From NCBI GenBank assembly GCA_013289765.1, contig JABCZI010000009.1, forward strand, positions 181,009 to 245,008: a DNA stretch of 64,000 bases, given 5' to 3'. The notes under the pieces were generated by a model that worked only from the letters and a program-made list of their open reading frames with translations, was not told the origin of the DNA and searched no databases. The position numbers and the translations under genes are program-made. Shown piece after piece: positions 6,726-18,987 of the stretch. Numbering within the stretch: position 1 is the stretch's first letter; each line of letters opens with the position of its first letter. The stretch is from Acidobacteriota bacterium. GTDB taxonomy: Bacteria > Acidobacteriota > Terriglobia > Terriglobales > Acidobacteriaceae.

Positions 6726-8594
6726 TCAGTTGCCTTCGTTGCTGGCGCGCTTCCACGAGATGAGTTCGCCGATAGTTGAACTCGTGCTCGAGACAGGTTG
6801 CTTGTAAGCCTCGACTTCGGACCGCGAAGCCTCTTCACCGACTGCGCGAATGCTGAGACCTACTTTCTTTTCTTCCGCGCTCATCTTGATGATCTTGAAA
6901 TCATGCTCGAATCCCGGCTCAAGATGCAAAGGCTGACCGTTTCCATCGATCGCCTCTGACTTGTGGCAAAGGCCTTCGACGCCTTCGGCAATTTCCACGA
7001 ATGCGCCAAACGCGGCCACACGCAGCACTTTCCCGTGAATCACATCGCCGACGTGATGCGTTGCGAAGAAGCTTTCCCAGACATCGGGCTGAAGTTGCTT
7101 CACTCCGAGCGATAGGCGCCGCTTGTCCGGCTCAATGGCCAGCACAATGGCTTTCACGCGATCGCCCTTCTTCAATATTTCGGAGGGATGTTTTACGCGC
7201 TTGGTCCAGCTCAGGTTGCTGACGTGCACCAGGCCGTCGATGCCATCTTCGATTTCGATGAAAGCGCCGAAGTCGGTCAGATTGCGCACCCGGCCTTCGA
7301 CCGTCATGCCCACCGGATACTTATCGTGCAGGGCGTCCCAGGGATTCTCCGCCAATTGCCGCATGCCAAGGGAAATTCGGCGTTCGCCTGGATTCACATT
7401 CAGCACTACACACTCAACCTGATCGCCAACATTAACCAGCTTCGAAGGATGCTTCATGCGCTTCGACCACGTCATTTCGCTGACGTGTACGAGGCCTTCG
7501 ATCCCCTGCTCGAGTTCAACGAACGCTCCGTAATCGGTCACGCTAATCACGCGCCCTGAAACGTGAGCCCCCACGGGATAGCGATGCTCGGCATCAAGCC
7601 ACGGGTCGGGCGTCAACTGCTTAAAGCCCAGCGAAACTCGTTGTTTTTCTTTGTCGTACTTCAGCACCTTGACTTGAATCTGGTCGCCGACGTTCACCAG
7701 GTCGCGCGGGTGAGTCAGCCTTCCCCACGACATATCGGTGATGTGCAGCAGCCCGTCGAGGCCGCCGAGATCGACGAACGCACCATATTCTGTGAGGTTC
7801 TTCACCACTCCGGTCAGGATCGATCCCTCTTCCAGGTGTTCGAGGGTCTTGCTGCGTTTCTCGTTCTGCTCACCTTCCAGCAATTCCTTGCGCGAGACCA
7901 CGATGTTGCCGCGCTTCTTGTTGACTTTGATGACCGTGACTTCGAGGGTCTGCCCCTTCATCCCGTCGAGATTGCGGATGGGCCGCAAATCCACTTGCGA
8001 GCCGGGCAGGAAAGCTCTTGCGCCGAGAACGTCTACCGTCAAGCCACCCTTCGTGCGCTCAATGACGATCGCCTTGACTGGCCGCTTCTCGTGGTGAGCT
8101 TTTTCCACTTCGTCCCACGCGTGAAGGCGAGCCGCCTTCTGGTGAGACAGGTTGACGTAACCTTCTTCTGTTTGCCCCTTCTCCCGCATTACTTCGATTT
8201 CGTCACCAGGCTTAACCTTCGGCTTGCCCTCGTGATCGAGCACCTCCGCCAAAGGCAACATGCCTTCTGACTTGGTCCCGATATCGACGACCACATGCGT
8301 CGCGGTGAGTTTCAACACCGTGCCTTTGATGACACGGTCTTCTCCCACGGCTTCTTCACTCTCAGTGGTGAAGTTTTCGAGCGCGGAAGCGAAATCTTCG
8401 CTGGCGTGTTTATCCTCCGCAACGGGCGCCGAATGGATCGCATCCTGTGCGGATTTTGCCGCGGATTCGTCAGCTGCAGGGCGAGCCTGATTTTGTTCGG
8501 TTAAGGTGGACTCGGTGGCCGTGGGTTCTGTTTCGGTTGCGACGGCGGAGTTGGATTCGGAGTTGTGGTTGGTGGTGTCGTGGGACAAAGTCAT
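6726..8594 (-). CDS. rpsA: 30S ribosomal protein S1
   Basis: S1 binds mRNA and helps its entry into the 30S subunit. The 622-residue protein starting at MTLSHDTTNHN has an acidic N-terminal region of about 90 residues rich in Glu, Ala, Thr and Ser, then six S1/OB-fold repeats. The repeats are recognisable by their GxVxxxxxxGxFV/FVxL patterns, for example VKNLTEYGAFVDLGGLDGLL, VISVTDYGAFVELEQGIEGL and VRNLTDFGAFIEIEDGIDGL. An in-frame start exists farther upstream at 8708, adding 38 residues; the downstream ATG at 8594 is preferred because the extra residues look non-conserved, but the ribosome-binding site does not settle it. Confidence 0.95.
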   Translation of the reverse strand: MTLSHDTTNHNSESNSAVATETEPTATESTLTEQNQARPAADESAAKSAQDAIHSAPVAEDKHASEDFASALENFTTESEEAVGEDRVIKGTVLKLTATHVVVDIGTKSEGMLPLAEVLDHEGKPKVKPGDEIEVMREKGQTEEGYVNLSHQKAARLHAWDEVEKAHHEKRPVKAIVIERTKGGLTVDVLGARAFLPGSQVDLRPIRNLDGMKGQTLEVTVIKVNKKRGNIVVSRKELLEGEQNEKRSKTLEHLEEGSILTGVVKNLTEYGAFVDLGGLDGLLHITDMSWGRLTHPRDLVNVGDQIQVKVLKYDKEKQRVSLGFKQLTPDPWLDAEHRYPVGAHVSGRVISVTDYGAFVELEQGIEGLVHVSEMTWSKRMKHPSKLVNVGDQVECVVLNVNPGERRISLGMRQLAENPWDALHDKYPVGMTVEGRVRNLTDFGAFIEIEDGIDGLVHVSNLSWTKRVKHPSEILKKGDRVKAIVLAIEPDKRRLSLGVKQLQPDVWESFFATHHVGDVIHGKVLRVAAFGAFVEIAEGVEGLCHKSEAIDGNGQPLHLEPGFEHDFKIIKMSAEEKKVGLSIRAVGEEASRSEVEAYKQPVSSTSSTIGELISWKRASNEGN

Positions 8595-8859
8595 GCCTCT
8601 CTGATAGACCTCGCACTGAGTGCGGGGGGATGCGGGGCCTGCCTGGCGGACTGCTGGAGTGAGTCGTTTGGTTGTGGTGGGCTCACCCTGGCGAGTGAGC
8701 TTGGACAATCCCAGCTGCCGGACGTTTTAACAGAAACCCGCGTCCAAAGGGAACTCTTCGACTATAGCAACGCCTCTCAAACAGTGTCAAACGCAATTAT
8801 CAGATGTCCGTGCTGCGGGCAGATCCTCCCGTTTTAGGTAACTAGGTCGTATCAAGTTG

Positions 8860-8893
8860 CATGGTTTTGTAAAAACCATGGCTTACTTTTTTT
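8860..8893 (+). terminator. hairpin with T-run upstream of the PAP2 gene
   Basis: CATGGTTTT (8860-8868), loop GTA, AAAACCATG (8872-8880), then seven Ts at 8887-8893. It has the form of an intrinsic terminator on the plus strand but lies 62 bases before the PAP2 start, not after a plus-strand gene. It may be an attenuator or leader element. The rest of 8595-8954 should contain the divergent rpsA promoter; nothing else was seen there. Confidence 0.55.
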
Positions 8894-8954
8894 CTGAATT
8901 TGCATCCTAAGTGATGCGCTTTTCTGGAAATTCAGCGCTCACGAGCCCACTACC

Positions 8955-9893
8955 TTGAACAAACCAATTATCCAATCAGCTTTGGCAGGTCTAGCAGTAA
9001 CCTTGTTTTCTATATGTGCCGCCGCTCAGGAATCGCCTTTAACGCCGGCATTGCTTACTACTCCCCAAGTTCGTGGGACTGTCCTGGCACCCAACTTTCG
9101 AGTCGCGTCGTTTGGTGTCACTACCTCGGATGAAGATAATGCCGCTGCCGATGCTTCACCCGACGCTCCTGCGGGTGCGGAGCACCAAGGGCTCATCAAG
9201 CGCAGCGCCAAACGGATTGCGGCTGACCAGAAGCGTCTTTACCTGGCGCCGTTCGAACCACATAACCTGAAATGGGACGCGATCCTCTTAATAGGCACAG
9301 GTGCATTTCTTGCCGCCGACCGCCACATTGAAAATAATGTCTCGCACTCCAACTTCACCGCCTATCAGGACACGTCCAACATTGCTATCGCGGGATTGGC
9401 TGGCTCGCTGGCTGGCATATACCTTTATGGATTCAAGACCGAGCATCGGCACGCCAGGGAGACTGGCGAGATTGAACTCGAAACCCTGATCAATACCTTT
9501 TTGATCTATGCACCGATGCAACTCATTGCCGGCCGCCAACGGCCCGACGAGGGCAACGGTCACGGAGACTTTCTGAAGCACCATGCTTTGAACACTTCGT
9601 TTCCCGGCGGGCACGCCATGTTCACCTGGGCCATGGCCTCTGTGCTGGCCGACGAATATCCCAAGCCGTGGGCTCGTGTGCTGAGTTACGGCGCGGCATT
9701 TACCGTGACCTTCGCTCGCTTCATGGCGCGAGACCATTGGTCCTCCGACATGTTCTTGGGTATGGGATTGGGGCTTGCCATTGCAGAGAACACTTTTCAC
9801 GCCCGGTGCGATCCGCAGTTCGAATCCCAGTGCAAGCATCACCAGTGGTGGTGGAAGCCCATGAAGTCGGATGTCCAAACGGGCGTCCAGTAG
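8955..9893 (+). CDS. PAP2-superfamily phosphatase
   Basis: PAP2 enzymes remove phosphate from lipids such as phosphatidic acid or undecaprenyl pyrophosphate, usually on the outer face of the membrane. This 312-residue protein has a signal peptide (about residues 1-24, ending CAAAQ) and the three PAP2 motifs: GRQRPDEG (R196, P197), SFPGGH (215-220) and ARFMARDH (R255, H261). The first motif has Gly-Arg-Gln where the family usually starts with Lys. Hydrophobic stretches near 108-120, 142-160 and 180-192 are membrane segments. The start is TTG at 8955; a good ATG in frame is absent. The next gene, a HIT protein, starts 63 bases downstream. Confidence 0.88.
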   Translation: MNKPIIQSALAGLAVTLFSICAAAQESPLTPALLTTPQVRGTVLAPNFRVASFGVTTSDEDNAAADASPDAPAGAEHQGLIKRSAKRIAADQKRLYLAPFEPHNLKWDAILLIGTGAFLAADRHIENNVSHSNFTAYQDTSNIAIAGLAGSLAGIYLYGFKTEHRHARETGEIELETLINTFLIYAPMQLIAGRQRPDEGNGHGDFLKHHALNTSFPGGHAMFTWAMASVLADEYPKPWARVLSYGAAFTVTFARFMARDHWSSDMFLGMGLGLAIAENTFHARCDPQFESQCKHHQWWWKPMKSDVQTGVQ

Positions 9894-9956
9894 CAGATTC
9901 AGTAAACATGGCCGCATGTACCCACGGCTGCCCGCCGTCTGCTACCCTGCCTTGTT

Positions 9957-10451
9957 ATGGATTACCTCTGGACCCCGTGGCGATACGCTTATGTCTCCGC
10001 TCCCGAGAAGACCGCCGGCTGTGTGTTCTGTGACGCAGTACGCGCCGGGGACGACCGGAAAGTTCTCATCGTGCACCGTGGCCAACACTGCTTCGTCATT
10101 TTGAATATGTATCCGTATACGCCGGGGCACGTGATGATCGTTCCCTACGAACATCTGGACGAACTACGCAAGCTGCCGCCGGAAGCCGCCCACGAGATGA
10201 TGGAACTCTCGCAGCGCATGGAGTCCGTTCTCCGCGAACTCTATCGCCCGGATGGCATCAACCTCGGCATGAACATCGGCAAAGCCGCCGGTGCCGGCAT
10301 CGCCGGACACATCCACATGCACGTCCTGCCCCGCTGGGTGGCGGATGCGAATTTCGTGTCGGTCGTGTGCGAGACAAGGATTCTGCCGGAGACGCTGGAG
10401 GAGACGTGGAAGAGAATGACGGCGGCGCTAGGGAAGAATGAGGCTCACTGA
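9957..10451 (+). CDS. HIT-family nucleotide hydrolase/transferase
   Basis: HIT proteins act on nucleotide phosphate bonds through a histidine triad. The triad is H118, H120 and H122 in GHIHMHVLPRW. Near the N-terminus C22 and C25 (GCVFCD) with H40/H44 form the partial zinc site seen in the Fhit/GalT-like HIT branch that starts with LWTPWRY. The 164 residues are full length. The gene ends 26 bases from the convergent ligA stop. Substrate is not predictable; Ap4A- or AMP-related hydrolysis is typical of this branch. Confidence 0.9.
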   Translation: MDYLWTPWRYAYVSAPEKTAGCVFCDAVRAGDDRKVLIVHRGQHCFVILNMYPYTPGHVMIVPYEHLDELRKLPPEAAHEMMELSQRMESVLRELYRPDGINLGMNIGKAAGAGIAGHIHMHVLPRWVADANFVSVVCETRILPETLEETWKRMTAALGKNEAH

Positions 10452-10477
10452 GGAGAGTGGGGCTAATGGAACCTGCG

Positions 10478-14237
<3,760 letters not shown>

Positions 14238-14404
14238 CTGGTCAATCCTCCTGAGAATTCGATTTGTCGCGGTGGGCGTGAGAGAAAGGTCACAGGGATG
14301 CACGCCTTTCAAACTGCCACAGCTTATTCCAAACCGGAATTCTTGCCAAGCGGATGATGATTGCTGCCAAAACCACTCAGGTACAATCCAGGTTCGATCC
14401 AACT

Positions 14405-15355
14405 ATGCGAAAGGCCACCCTGCTCTACAACCCGAATTCGGGAGGAAAAACCTTAAGGCGTCAAGCGGAGGTTGAAGCGGTTGCGGCGCTGCTTCGCGAC
14501 TCTAATGTAGAGACTCATCTGGCGCTCACTGATTCTTCCGCCGCGGCCGAGCAGCAGGCGCGGCAGGCGGTGCAATCTGGTTGCGACACGGTTTTTGCCT
14601 GCGGAGGCGATGGCACCATCCATACGCTTTTACAGGTGCTGGCGAACACTCCGGTTGCGCTCGCGATTTTGCCCATGGGGACCGCCAATGCGCTGGCTCA
14701 CGACCTCGGGCTGCCTATGAATCTGAAAGGCGCGGCCCGCGCTGCGTTGACCGGCGTGCCGCGCCGAGTCGCTCTCGGGCGCATCGAGTTCCTTGACCTT
14801 AACGGCAAGCCTGGTACTCGATTCTTCGTGGTGGCGGCGGGCGCAGGCGTGGATGCGCACCTTTTCTACAAGCTCCACACCGGAACCAAACAGCGGATGG
14901 GAATGGCCGCTTACTATGCGAAAGCCTGGCAGCTGTGGTTTAGCCATCCCATGACCCGCTTTGCCGTTGCGTTCGACGAGGCTGGCTCGGACCAACGGCG
15001 GCGAGCTGACGTCACGGAACTGATGGCGGTGCGCATCCGGAACTTCGGCGGAGTGTTGCAGGAACTCGCTCCCGGAGCGTCTCTGGATCGGGACGATGTG
15101 CGGGTCGTCGTCTGCCGCACTGCCAGTCGCCTGGCCTATCTTGCTTACGTGACTCGCGGATTGCTGCGCCGCAATTGGAAGGTGCCGGGCATTGAATTGG
15201 CCTATAGCGGGCGAGTCTCGTGCCAGTATCTGCAAGATTCGAAGGCGACAGACACGAAGATCTATGTCGAAACCGATGGCGAGTTAGTCGGGACACTCCC
15301 CGTGGAAATCACTATGGTGCCGGACGCCCTGACATTGCTCGCGCCAGCTACGTAA
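14405..15355 (+). CDS. diacylglycerol-kinase-family lipid kinase
   Basis: The family (DgkB/YegS/sphingosine kinase-like) phosphorylates lipid alcohols with ATP at the membrane. The 316-residue protein shows NPNSGGKT near the N-terminus, the nucleotide-binding signature ACGGDGTIHTLLQVL, and LPMGTANALAHDLGLP. The C-terminal beta-sandwich ends with the ETDGELVGTLPVEI segment that is typical for YegS-like proteins. The start at MRKATLLYNP (14405) is taken because the family sequence begins there; an in-frame ATG at 14354 adds 17 unconserved residues. It may feed phosphatidic acid to phospholipid synthesis or act on another lipid. Confidence 0.9.
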   Translation: MRKATLLYNPNSGGKTLRRQAEVEAVAALLRDSNVETHLALTDSSAAAEQQARQAVQSGCDTVFACGGDGTIHTLLQVLANTPVALAILPMGTANALAHDLGLPMNLKGAARAALTGVPRRVALGRIEFLDLNGKPGTRFFVVAAGAGVDAHLFYKLHTGTKQRMGMAAYYAKAWQLWFSHPMTRFAVAFDEAGSDQRRRADVTELMAVRIRNFGGVLQELAPGASLDRDDVRVVVCRTASRLAYLAYVTRGLLRRNWKVPGIELAYSGRVSCQYLQDSKATDTKIYVETDGELVGTLPVEITMVPDALTLLAPAT

Positions 15356-15419
15356 TGTTCGTCAGCGATCCCGACAGACTGGCAATTGCACAGATATCCA
15401 AATAGAATCTTCAGACCTC

Positions 15420-16490
15420 TTGGAACCCATCACTCACTTCTTAACCGGCGCATGTATGGGCCGCGCCGGACTCAACCGCAAGACAGCCTTAGCCACGCTT
15501 ACGTTGACGCTTGCTGCCGAGGCTCCCGATCTGGACGTTCTCAGCCGTATCAAAGGTCCGGCCTTCGCCTTCGCGCATCATCGCGGATTCACGCACTCGT
15601 TCCTTGGAGTGCCGCTCGATGCCGCGGTCGTCGTCTTCTTCGTATACCTTATCTGGCGCCTGCGCGGACGAAAGATAAAAGACCCGAACCTCCCGCCGCG
15701 TTGGGGACTGCTCTTCCTCTACGCCTGCCTCGCCGGCCTCAGCCACATTCTGCTCGACTTCACCAACAACTATGGCGTCCGTCCGTTCTGGCCATTTTCC
15801 GAAAAGTGGTATTCGTGGGACATCGTCTTCATCTTCGAGCCCATCATGTTCGGCTTTCTACTCTTGGGATTGATTGTTCCTTCTTTGTTCTCGCTGATCG
15901 ACCGTGAGATCGGCGCCCGGAGTCGCGGGCCACGAGGCCGCGTCGCCGCCACGCTCGCTCTTTTCGCCATGGTCTTGCTTTGGGGCCTTCGTGACTTCGA
16001 GCATCGGCGCGCGGTTAACGCCCTCGCCTCCCGTACGTATCAAAACGCGGAACCGCTGCGCGCCTCCGCTTATCCTGCAATGGCGGACCCATTCCGTTGG
16101 TACGGCGTAGTGGAGACGCCTGCGTTCTTTGTGCTCGCTCCGGTGAACTCTTTGGGCCCTGAAGTTGATCCCGAAGATCATCTCAGCATTCGCTACAAAC
16201 CGGAAGAAACGCCGGTTACACTCGCCGCGAAAAAGTCCTATCTCGGCCGCGTCTATCTGGACTGGGCGCAATATCCCATCACCGAGACCGAAACGCTCCC
16301 CGCTCCGGAAGGCGGCTACATCGTGAACTTCCAGGATCTCCGCTTCGTGCAGTTGCCCAGCCTGTTAACCCCCCGAGGTGGACCGCGCCGCGCCCTGGGA
16401 GCTGGCGTTCAACTCGACAAGAACCTCCACGTTGTCGCTGACATTTACGGCTCGGGCGAGAAGCAACAAGCGTTCCCCGAACCGGATTGA
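15420..16490 (+). CDS. YdjM-like membrane-bound metal-dependent hydrolase
   Basis: This 356-residue inner-membrane protein belongs to the DUF457/YdjM group. The N-terminus MEPITHFLTGACMGRAG is followed by LAAEAPDLDVLSRIKG and HHRGFTHSFLG, the His/Asp-rich sites thought to bind metal, and then several hydrophobic helices (VVVFFVYLIW, LLFLYACLAGLSHILLDF, IMFGFLLLGLIVPSLF). The C-terminal 130 residues are soluble. The start is TTG at 15420 since the family sequence begins directly there. The substrate is unknown. It is 64 bases after the lipid kinase and may be in one transcript with it. Confidence 0.85.
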   Translation: MEPITHFLTGACMGRAGLNRKTALATLTLTLAAEAPDLDVLSRIKGPAFAFAHHRGFTHSFLGVPLDAAVVVFFVYLIWRLRGRKIKDPNLPPRWGLLFLYACLAGLSHILLDFTNNYGVRPFWPFSEKWYSWDIVFIFEPIMFGFLLLGLIVPSLFSLIDREIGARSRGPRGRVAATLALFAMVLLWGLRDFEHRRAVNALASRTYQNAEPLRASAYPAMADPFRWYGVVETPAFFVLAPVNSLGPEVDPEDHLSIRYKPEETPVTLAAKKSYLGRVYLDWAQYPITETETLPAPEGGYIVNFQDLRFVQLPSLLTPRGGPRRALGAGVQLDKNLHVVADIYGSGEKQQAFPEPD

Positions 16491-16530
16491 CGCAGAGCGT
16501 AAAGCACTTGCTCTGGAAACTGCTCATGTG

Positions 16531-16552
16531 GGGATAGCCGCCTCGGCTGTCC
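16531..16552. repeat. GGACAGCC-type palindrome copy
   Basis: GGGATAGCCGCC then TCGGCTGTCC at 16531-16552, preceded by TCATGTG and followed by a GCGAAGCGAGGC tail, in the gap between the YdjM-like gene and the next membrane protein. It has one mismatch in the left arm relative to the other copies. Confidence 0.75.
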
Positions 16553-16699
16553 AGCCAAGCGAAGCGAGGCTGCCTGCTTACGCCCGACGGCTCCGAGCAG
16601 TGGCTGAATTCGCATTTCAGCCACTACCGGCTGCCGCATCGCCCCTTGACGTACCCGGCTCCCCGCGCCCAGAATAATATTTGCTTCCTGAGGTGCTTC

Positions 16700-17260
16700 A
16701 TGCTGGCTTACTTATTCGTCTTATTGGCTATCGCAGTCCGCTTCCTGCCGTTCGCGGGTCCCTTCAACATTCTGCCGCACGCGTGGCACTTCACGCCGGT
16801 GGCGGCCTCGCTGCTGTTTTTTGGCGCCCGTGGCTCGCGGCGTCAGATGTGGGTACCTCTGGTGCTGTTCGCGGCGACTGACGTTGTCCTCACGAAGTTT
16901 ATCTACTCGTCCATCCTCTCTTGGGACCACCTGGTCACTTTCGCCTGGTATGCAGCGATTCTGTGGCTTGGAACGAATCTGCGCGAAAAATCCGGGCCGG
17001 TGCGTGTACTGGGCGCAGCCCTCGCCAGTTCAGTTTCATTTTTCCTGATCAGTAATTTTGCGGTGTGGGCCGCCTGGCAAATGTATCCGAAGACCTTCTC
17101 GGGCCTGATGATGTCCTACGCCGCCGGTCTGCCATTTTTCCGCGGCACCGTCGAAAGCGATCTCTTCTTCTCCGTCGCCTTTTTCGGAATACCAGTCTTT
17201 CTGCACGCTCTCGCCGGCTGGATGCACAAGTCATCCCCCGACCAAATCGCAGCTGCGTAA
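16700..17260 (+). CDS. small integral membrane protein (DUF6580-like)
   Basis: The 186-residue protein is mostly hydrophobic, with about five membrane segments (LAYLFVLLAIAVRFLPF, FTPVAASLLFFGA, WVPLVLFAATDVVL, HLVTFAWYAAILWLG, VSFFLISNFAVWAAW, LFFSVAFFGIPVFLHAL). The pattern RFLP, then P..FTPVAAL..FGA, matches the DUF6580 family, which resembles ECF-transporter S components in layout; no substrate is known. ATG at 16700 is chosen because GAGGTG lies just upstream and it starts the first helix; an earlier in-frame ATG at 16646 lies in the repeat-containing gap. Confidence 0.82.
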   Translation: MLAYLFVLLAIAVRFLPFAGPFNILPHAWHFTPVAASLLFFGARGSRRQMWVPLVLFAATDVVLTKFIYSSILSWDHLVTFAWYAAILWLGTNLREKSGPVRVLGAALASSVSFFLISNFAVWAAWQMYPKTFSGLMMSYAAGLPFFRGTVESDLFFSVAFFGIPVFLHALAGWMHKSSPDQIAAA

Positions 17261-17271
17261 GAGAATCGCCA

Positions 17272-17323
17272 ACAGAAAATCATGTACAGAAAATCATGTG
17301 GGGAGAGCCGCCCTCGGCTGTCC
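17272..17323. repeat. tandem 14-base duplication joined to a GGACAGCC-type palindrome
   Basis: ACAGAAAATCATGT occurs twice in perfect tandem (17272-17285 and 17286-17299) and runs directly into GGGAGAGCCGCC-CTCGGCTGTCC (17301-17323). The duplication ends in the TCATGT that also precedes the copies at 16531 and 24171, so part of it belongs to the repeat. Confidence 0.75.
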
Positions 17324-17376
17324 GCCCAGGGCAGCGAGGCTTTTCGTCCCGTGCGGAAAAATTCCGATTGCCTGAA

Positions 17377-17994
17377 CTAAAGTGCCGTTCCGCGCCTTCG
17401 ACTGCGCCGCATCAGCAGCCACACCAGCACTCCTCCCGTGATCGCTCCCAACAGCCACGAAAAGTGCTGCCGTACCACCGTGCCCATCACTCCCACAATC
17501 TGCGGACCAAACCATACCGTCAGCAGGGAAAGTACTAAAAACCGCACGAATCTTCCCGCAAAAACCGCTGCTAGGAAATCGCGGAAGCGCATCTCAAACA
17601 CCGCCGCGCCGAGCACGAAAATCTTAAAAGGCATGGGCGGCGGCAGCATTCCAGGAAACATCAGCGCCCAGAATTCGTGCTCTTCGAACGAGCGGTGAAT
17701 CCGCTGAAAGCGTTCTTCCGAAATTCGCTTGCGAAGAACCTTTTCGCCTCCAAAATAGCCAACAACGTAAAGCGGGATGCTCCCCAGCGCCGACCCCAGG
17801 GATGCCATGATCACGTACAAGAGCATCCGCCTGTGATTCTGGTAAACGTAGAACGCCACAACCGCGTCCACCGGCATCCCCAGTAGAGCGGAGTCGGCGA
17901 ATGCGATGGCGAATACCCCCCACATTCCGAGTGGTCCCAGCAGATGCAGTATCCACGCGGTGTATTTCGCCAGAATGTGTCCGATAGTCTTCAA
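17377..17994 (-). CDS. VTT/DedA-like membrane protein
   Basis: The 205-residue membrane protein has the VTT (SNARE-associated) domain pattern: GMWGVFAIAFADSALLGMP re-entrant region, then ASLGSALGSIPLYVVGYFGG, and an amphipathic middle with MFPGMLPPPMPFKIFVLGA, followed by FRDFLAAVFAGRFVRF and a last membrane helix near the C-terminus. VTT/DedA proteins flip or move lipids and help keep the proton motive force in bacteria. The C-terminus is basic (RRSRRRG). The gene converges with the DUF6580-like gene, with a repeat in the gap. Confidence 0.85.
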   Translation of the reverse strand: MKTIGHILAKYTAWILHLLGPLGMWGVFAIAFADSALLGMPVDAVVAFYVYQNHRRMLLYVIMASLGSALGSIPLYVVGYFGGEKVLRKRISEERFQRIHRSFEEHEFWALMFPGMLPPPMPFKIFVLGAAVFEMRFRDFLAAVFAGRFVRFLVLSLLTVWFGPQIVGVMGTVVRQHFSWLLGAITGGVLVWLLMRRSRRRGTAL

Positions 17995-18162
17995 AGAAAA
18001 TTCAGTCTACGTGAAAGCCGCTTCGCATTCACATTGCTGCAACATTCCCGGGGATGGTCGTGCGCCGAACCCCCTGCTTCCTTGATTACCTTCAAGTTAC
18101 CGCTGCACCAATTTTGATGCACATTTCATCCCCCCGTAACATTACGTTGGTAAAACCGAAGT

Positions 18163-18987
18163 ATGGATCCGGCCGTCTACAACACGCTGATCCTCTCCGA
18201 CCTGCACCTCGGTGCAGAAACCAGCCGCGCGCGCGAAGCCACCTGCCTGCTGAAGGAAGTTCGTTTTCAGCGCCTGATCCTGCTGGGCGACATCTTCGCC
18301 GATCTCAATTTCGCCCGCCTCACGAAGGAGCACTGGAAGTTCCTGGGTCAAATTCGCAAACTCTCCAATCCCAAGCGGCACATCGAGGTCGTGTGGGTCG
18401 AAGGCAATCACGATCACGGACTGACTGACATCATGTCTCATCTGGTGGGCGTTCGTGTGTACCAACATTATGCGTGGCAATACGGCGGCTTACGGCACAT
18501 CGCGATTCACGGTCATCAATTCGACGGTTTCCAGGTTAGCAATGTGCGGCTGAGCAAGCTGGGTACCTCGCTTTATCTTAAGTTGCAAAAGCTCGACTTC
18601 AAAAGCAAGCCCATCGTGCGCCTCATTGACCGTATGAATACCCGCTGGCTGCGCATGTCCTCGAAGGTATGCACCGGAGCTCTACACTACGCGCGCCAGC
18701 ACGATGCGAATCGCATTTTTTGCGGACACACCCACGAGGCTCTCCAGGTTGAACAAAACGGAATTTACTATTACAACGCCGGCGGCTGGGTCGATTCCCG
18801 CATGACTTATCTCACCGTTGATGAACAGGGGGTTCAAATCCATGAGTTTAACGAGCACGAATATCGCGAGCGAACTGACGATCGTGATTCCGGCCAAGAA
18901 CGAGGCGAAACTGATTCCTCGTTTGCTGACTTCGCTGACCAAGCAGGACTACTCGAAGATGTCGAGTACGAGAGTGTTGGTGGCTGA
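18163..18987 (+). CDS. LpxH-like metallophosphoesterase
   Basis: The calcineurin-like fold is clear: SDLHLGAE (metal site 1), LGDIFADL, VEGNHDHG, AIHGHQFDG and CGHTHEALQV with the final metal ligands. It resembles UDP-2,3-diacylglucosamine diphosphatase (LpxH), which acts in lipid A synthesis, but the paralogous group of LpxH-like phosphatases with VWVEGNHD also has other roles. The 274 residues include a tail of about 50 residues after DEQGVQIHEF that is read out of frame over the next gene. The next gene starts at 18842, so 146 bases overlap. That tail is acidic and low in complexity, suggesting that an ancestral stop was lost. Confidence 0.85.
   Translation: MDPAVYNTLILSDLHLGAETSRAREATCLLKEVRFQRLILLGDIFADLNFARLTKEHWKFLGQIRKLSNPKRHIEVVWVEGNHDHGLTDIMSHLVGVRVYQHYAWQYGGLRHIAIHGHQFDGFQVSNVRLSKLGTSLYLKLQKLDFKSKPIVRLIDRMNTRWLRMSSKVCTGALHYARQHDANRIFCGHTHEALQVEQNGIYYYNAGGWVDSRMTYLTVDEQGVQIHEFNEHEYRERTDDRDSGQERGETDSSFADFADQAGLLEDVEYESVGG

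Noticed and set aside
9815..9830. AGTTCGAATCCCAG, another tRNA-like T-loop
   Set aside because: It lies inside the PAP2 coding sequence and has no matching acceptor or D-arm.
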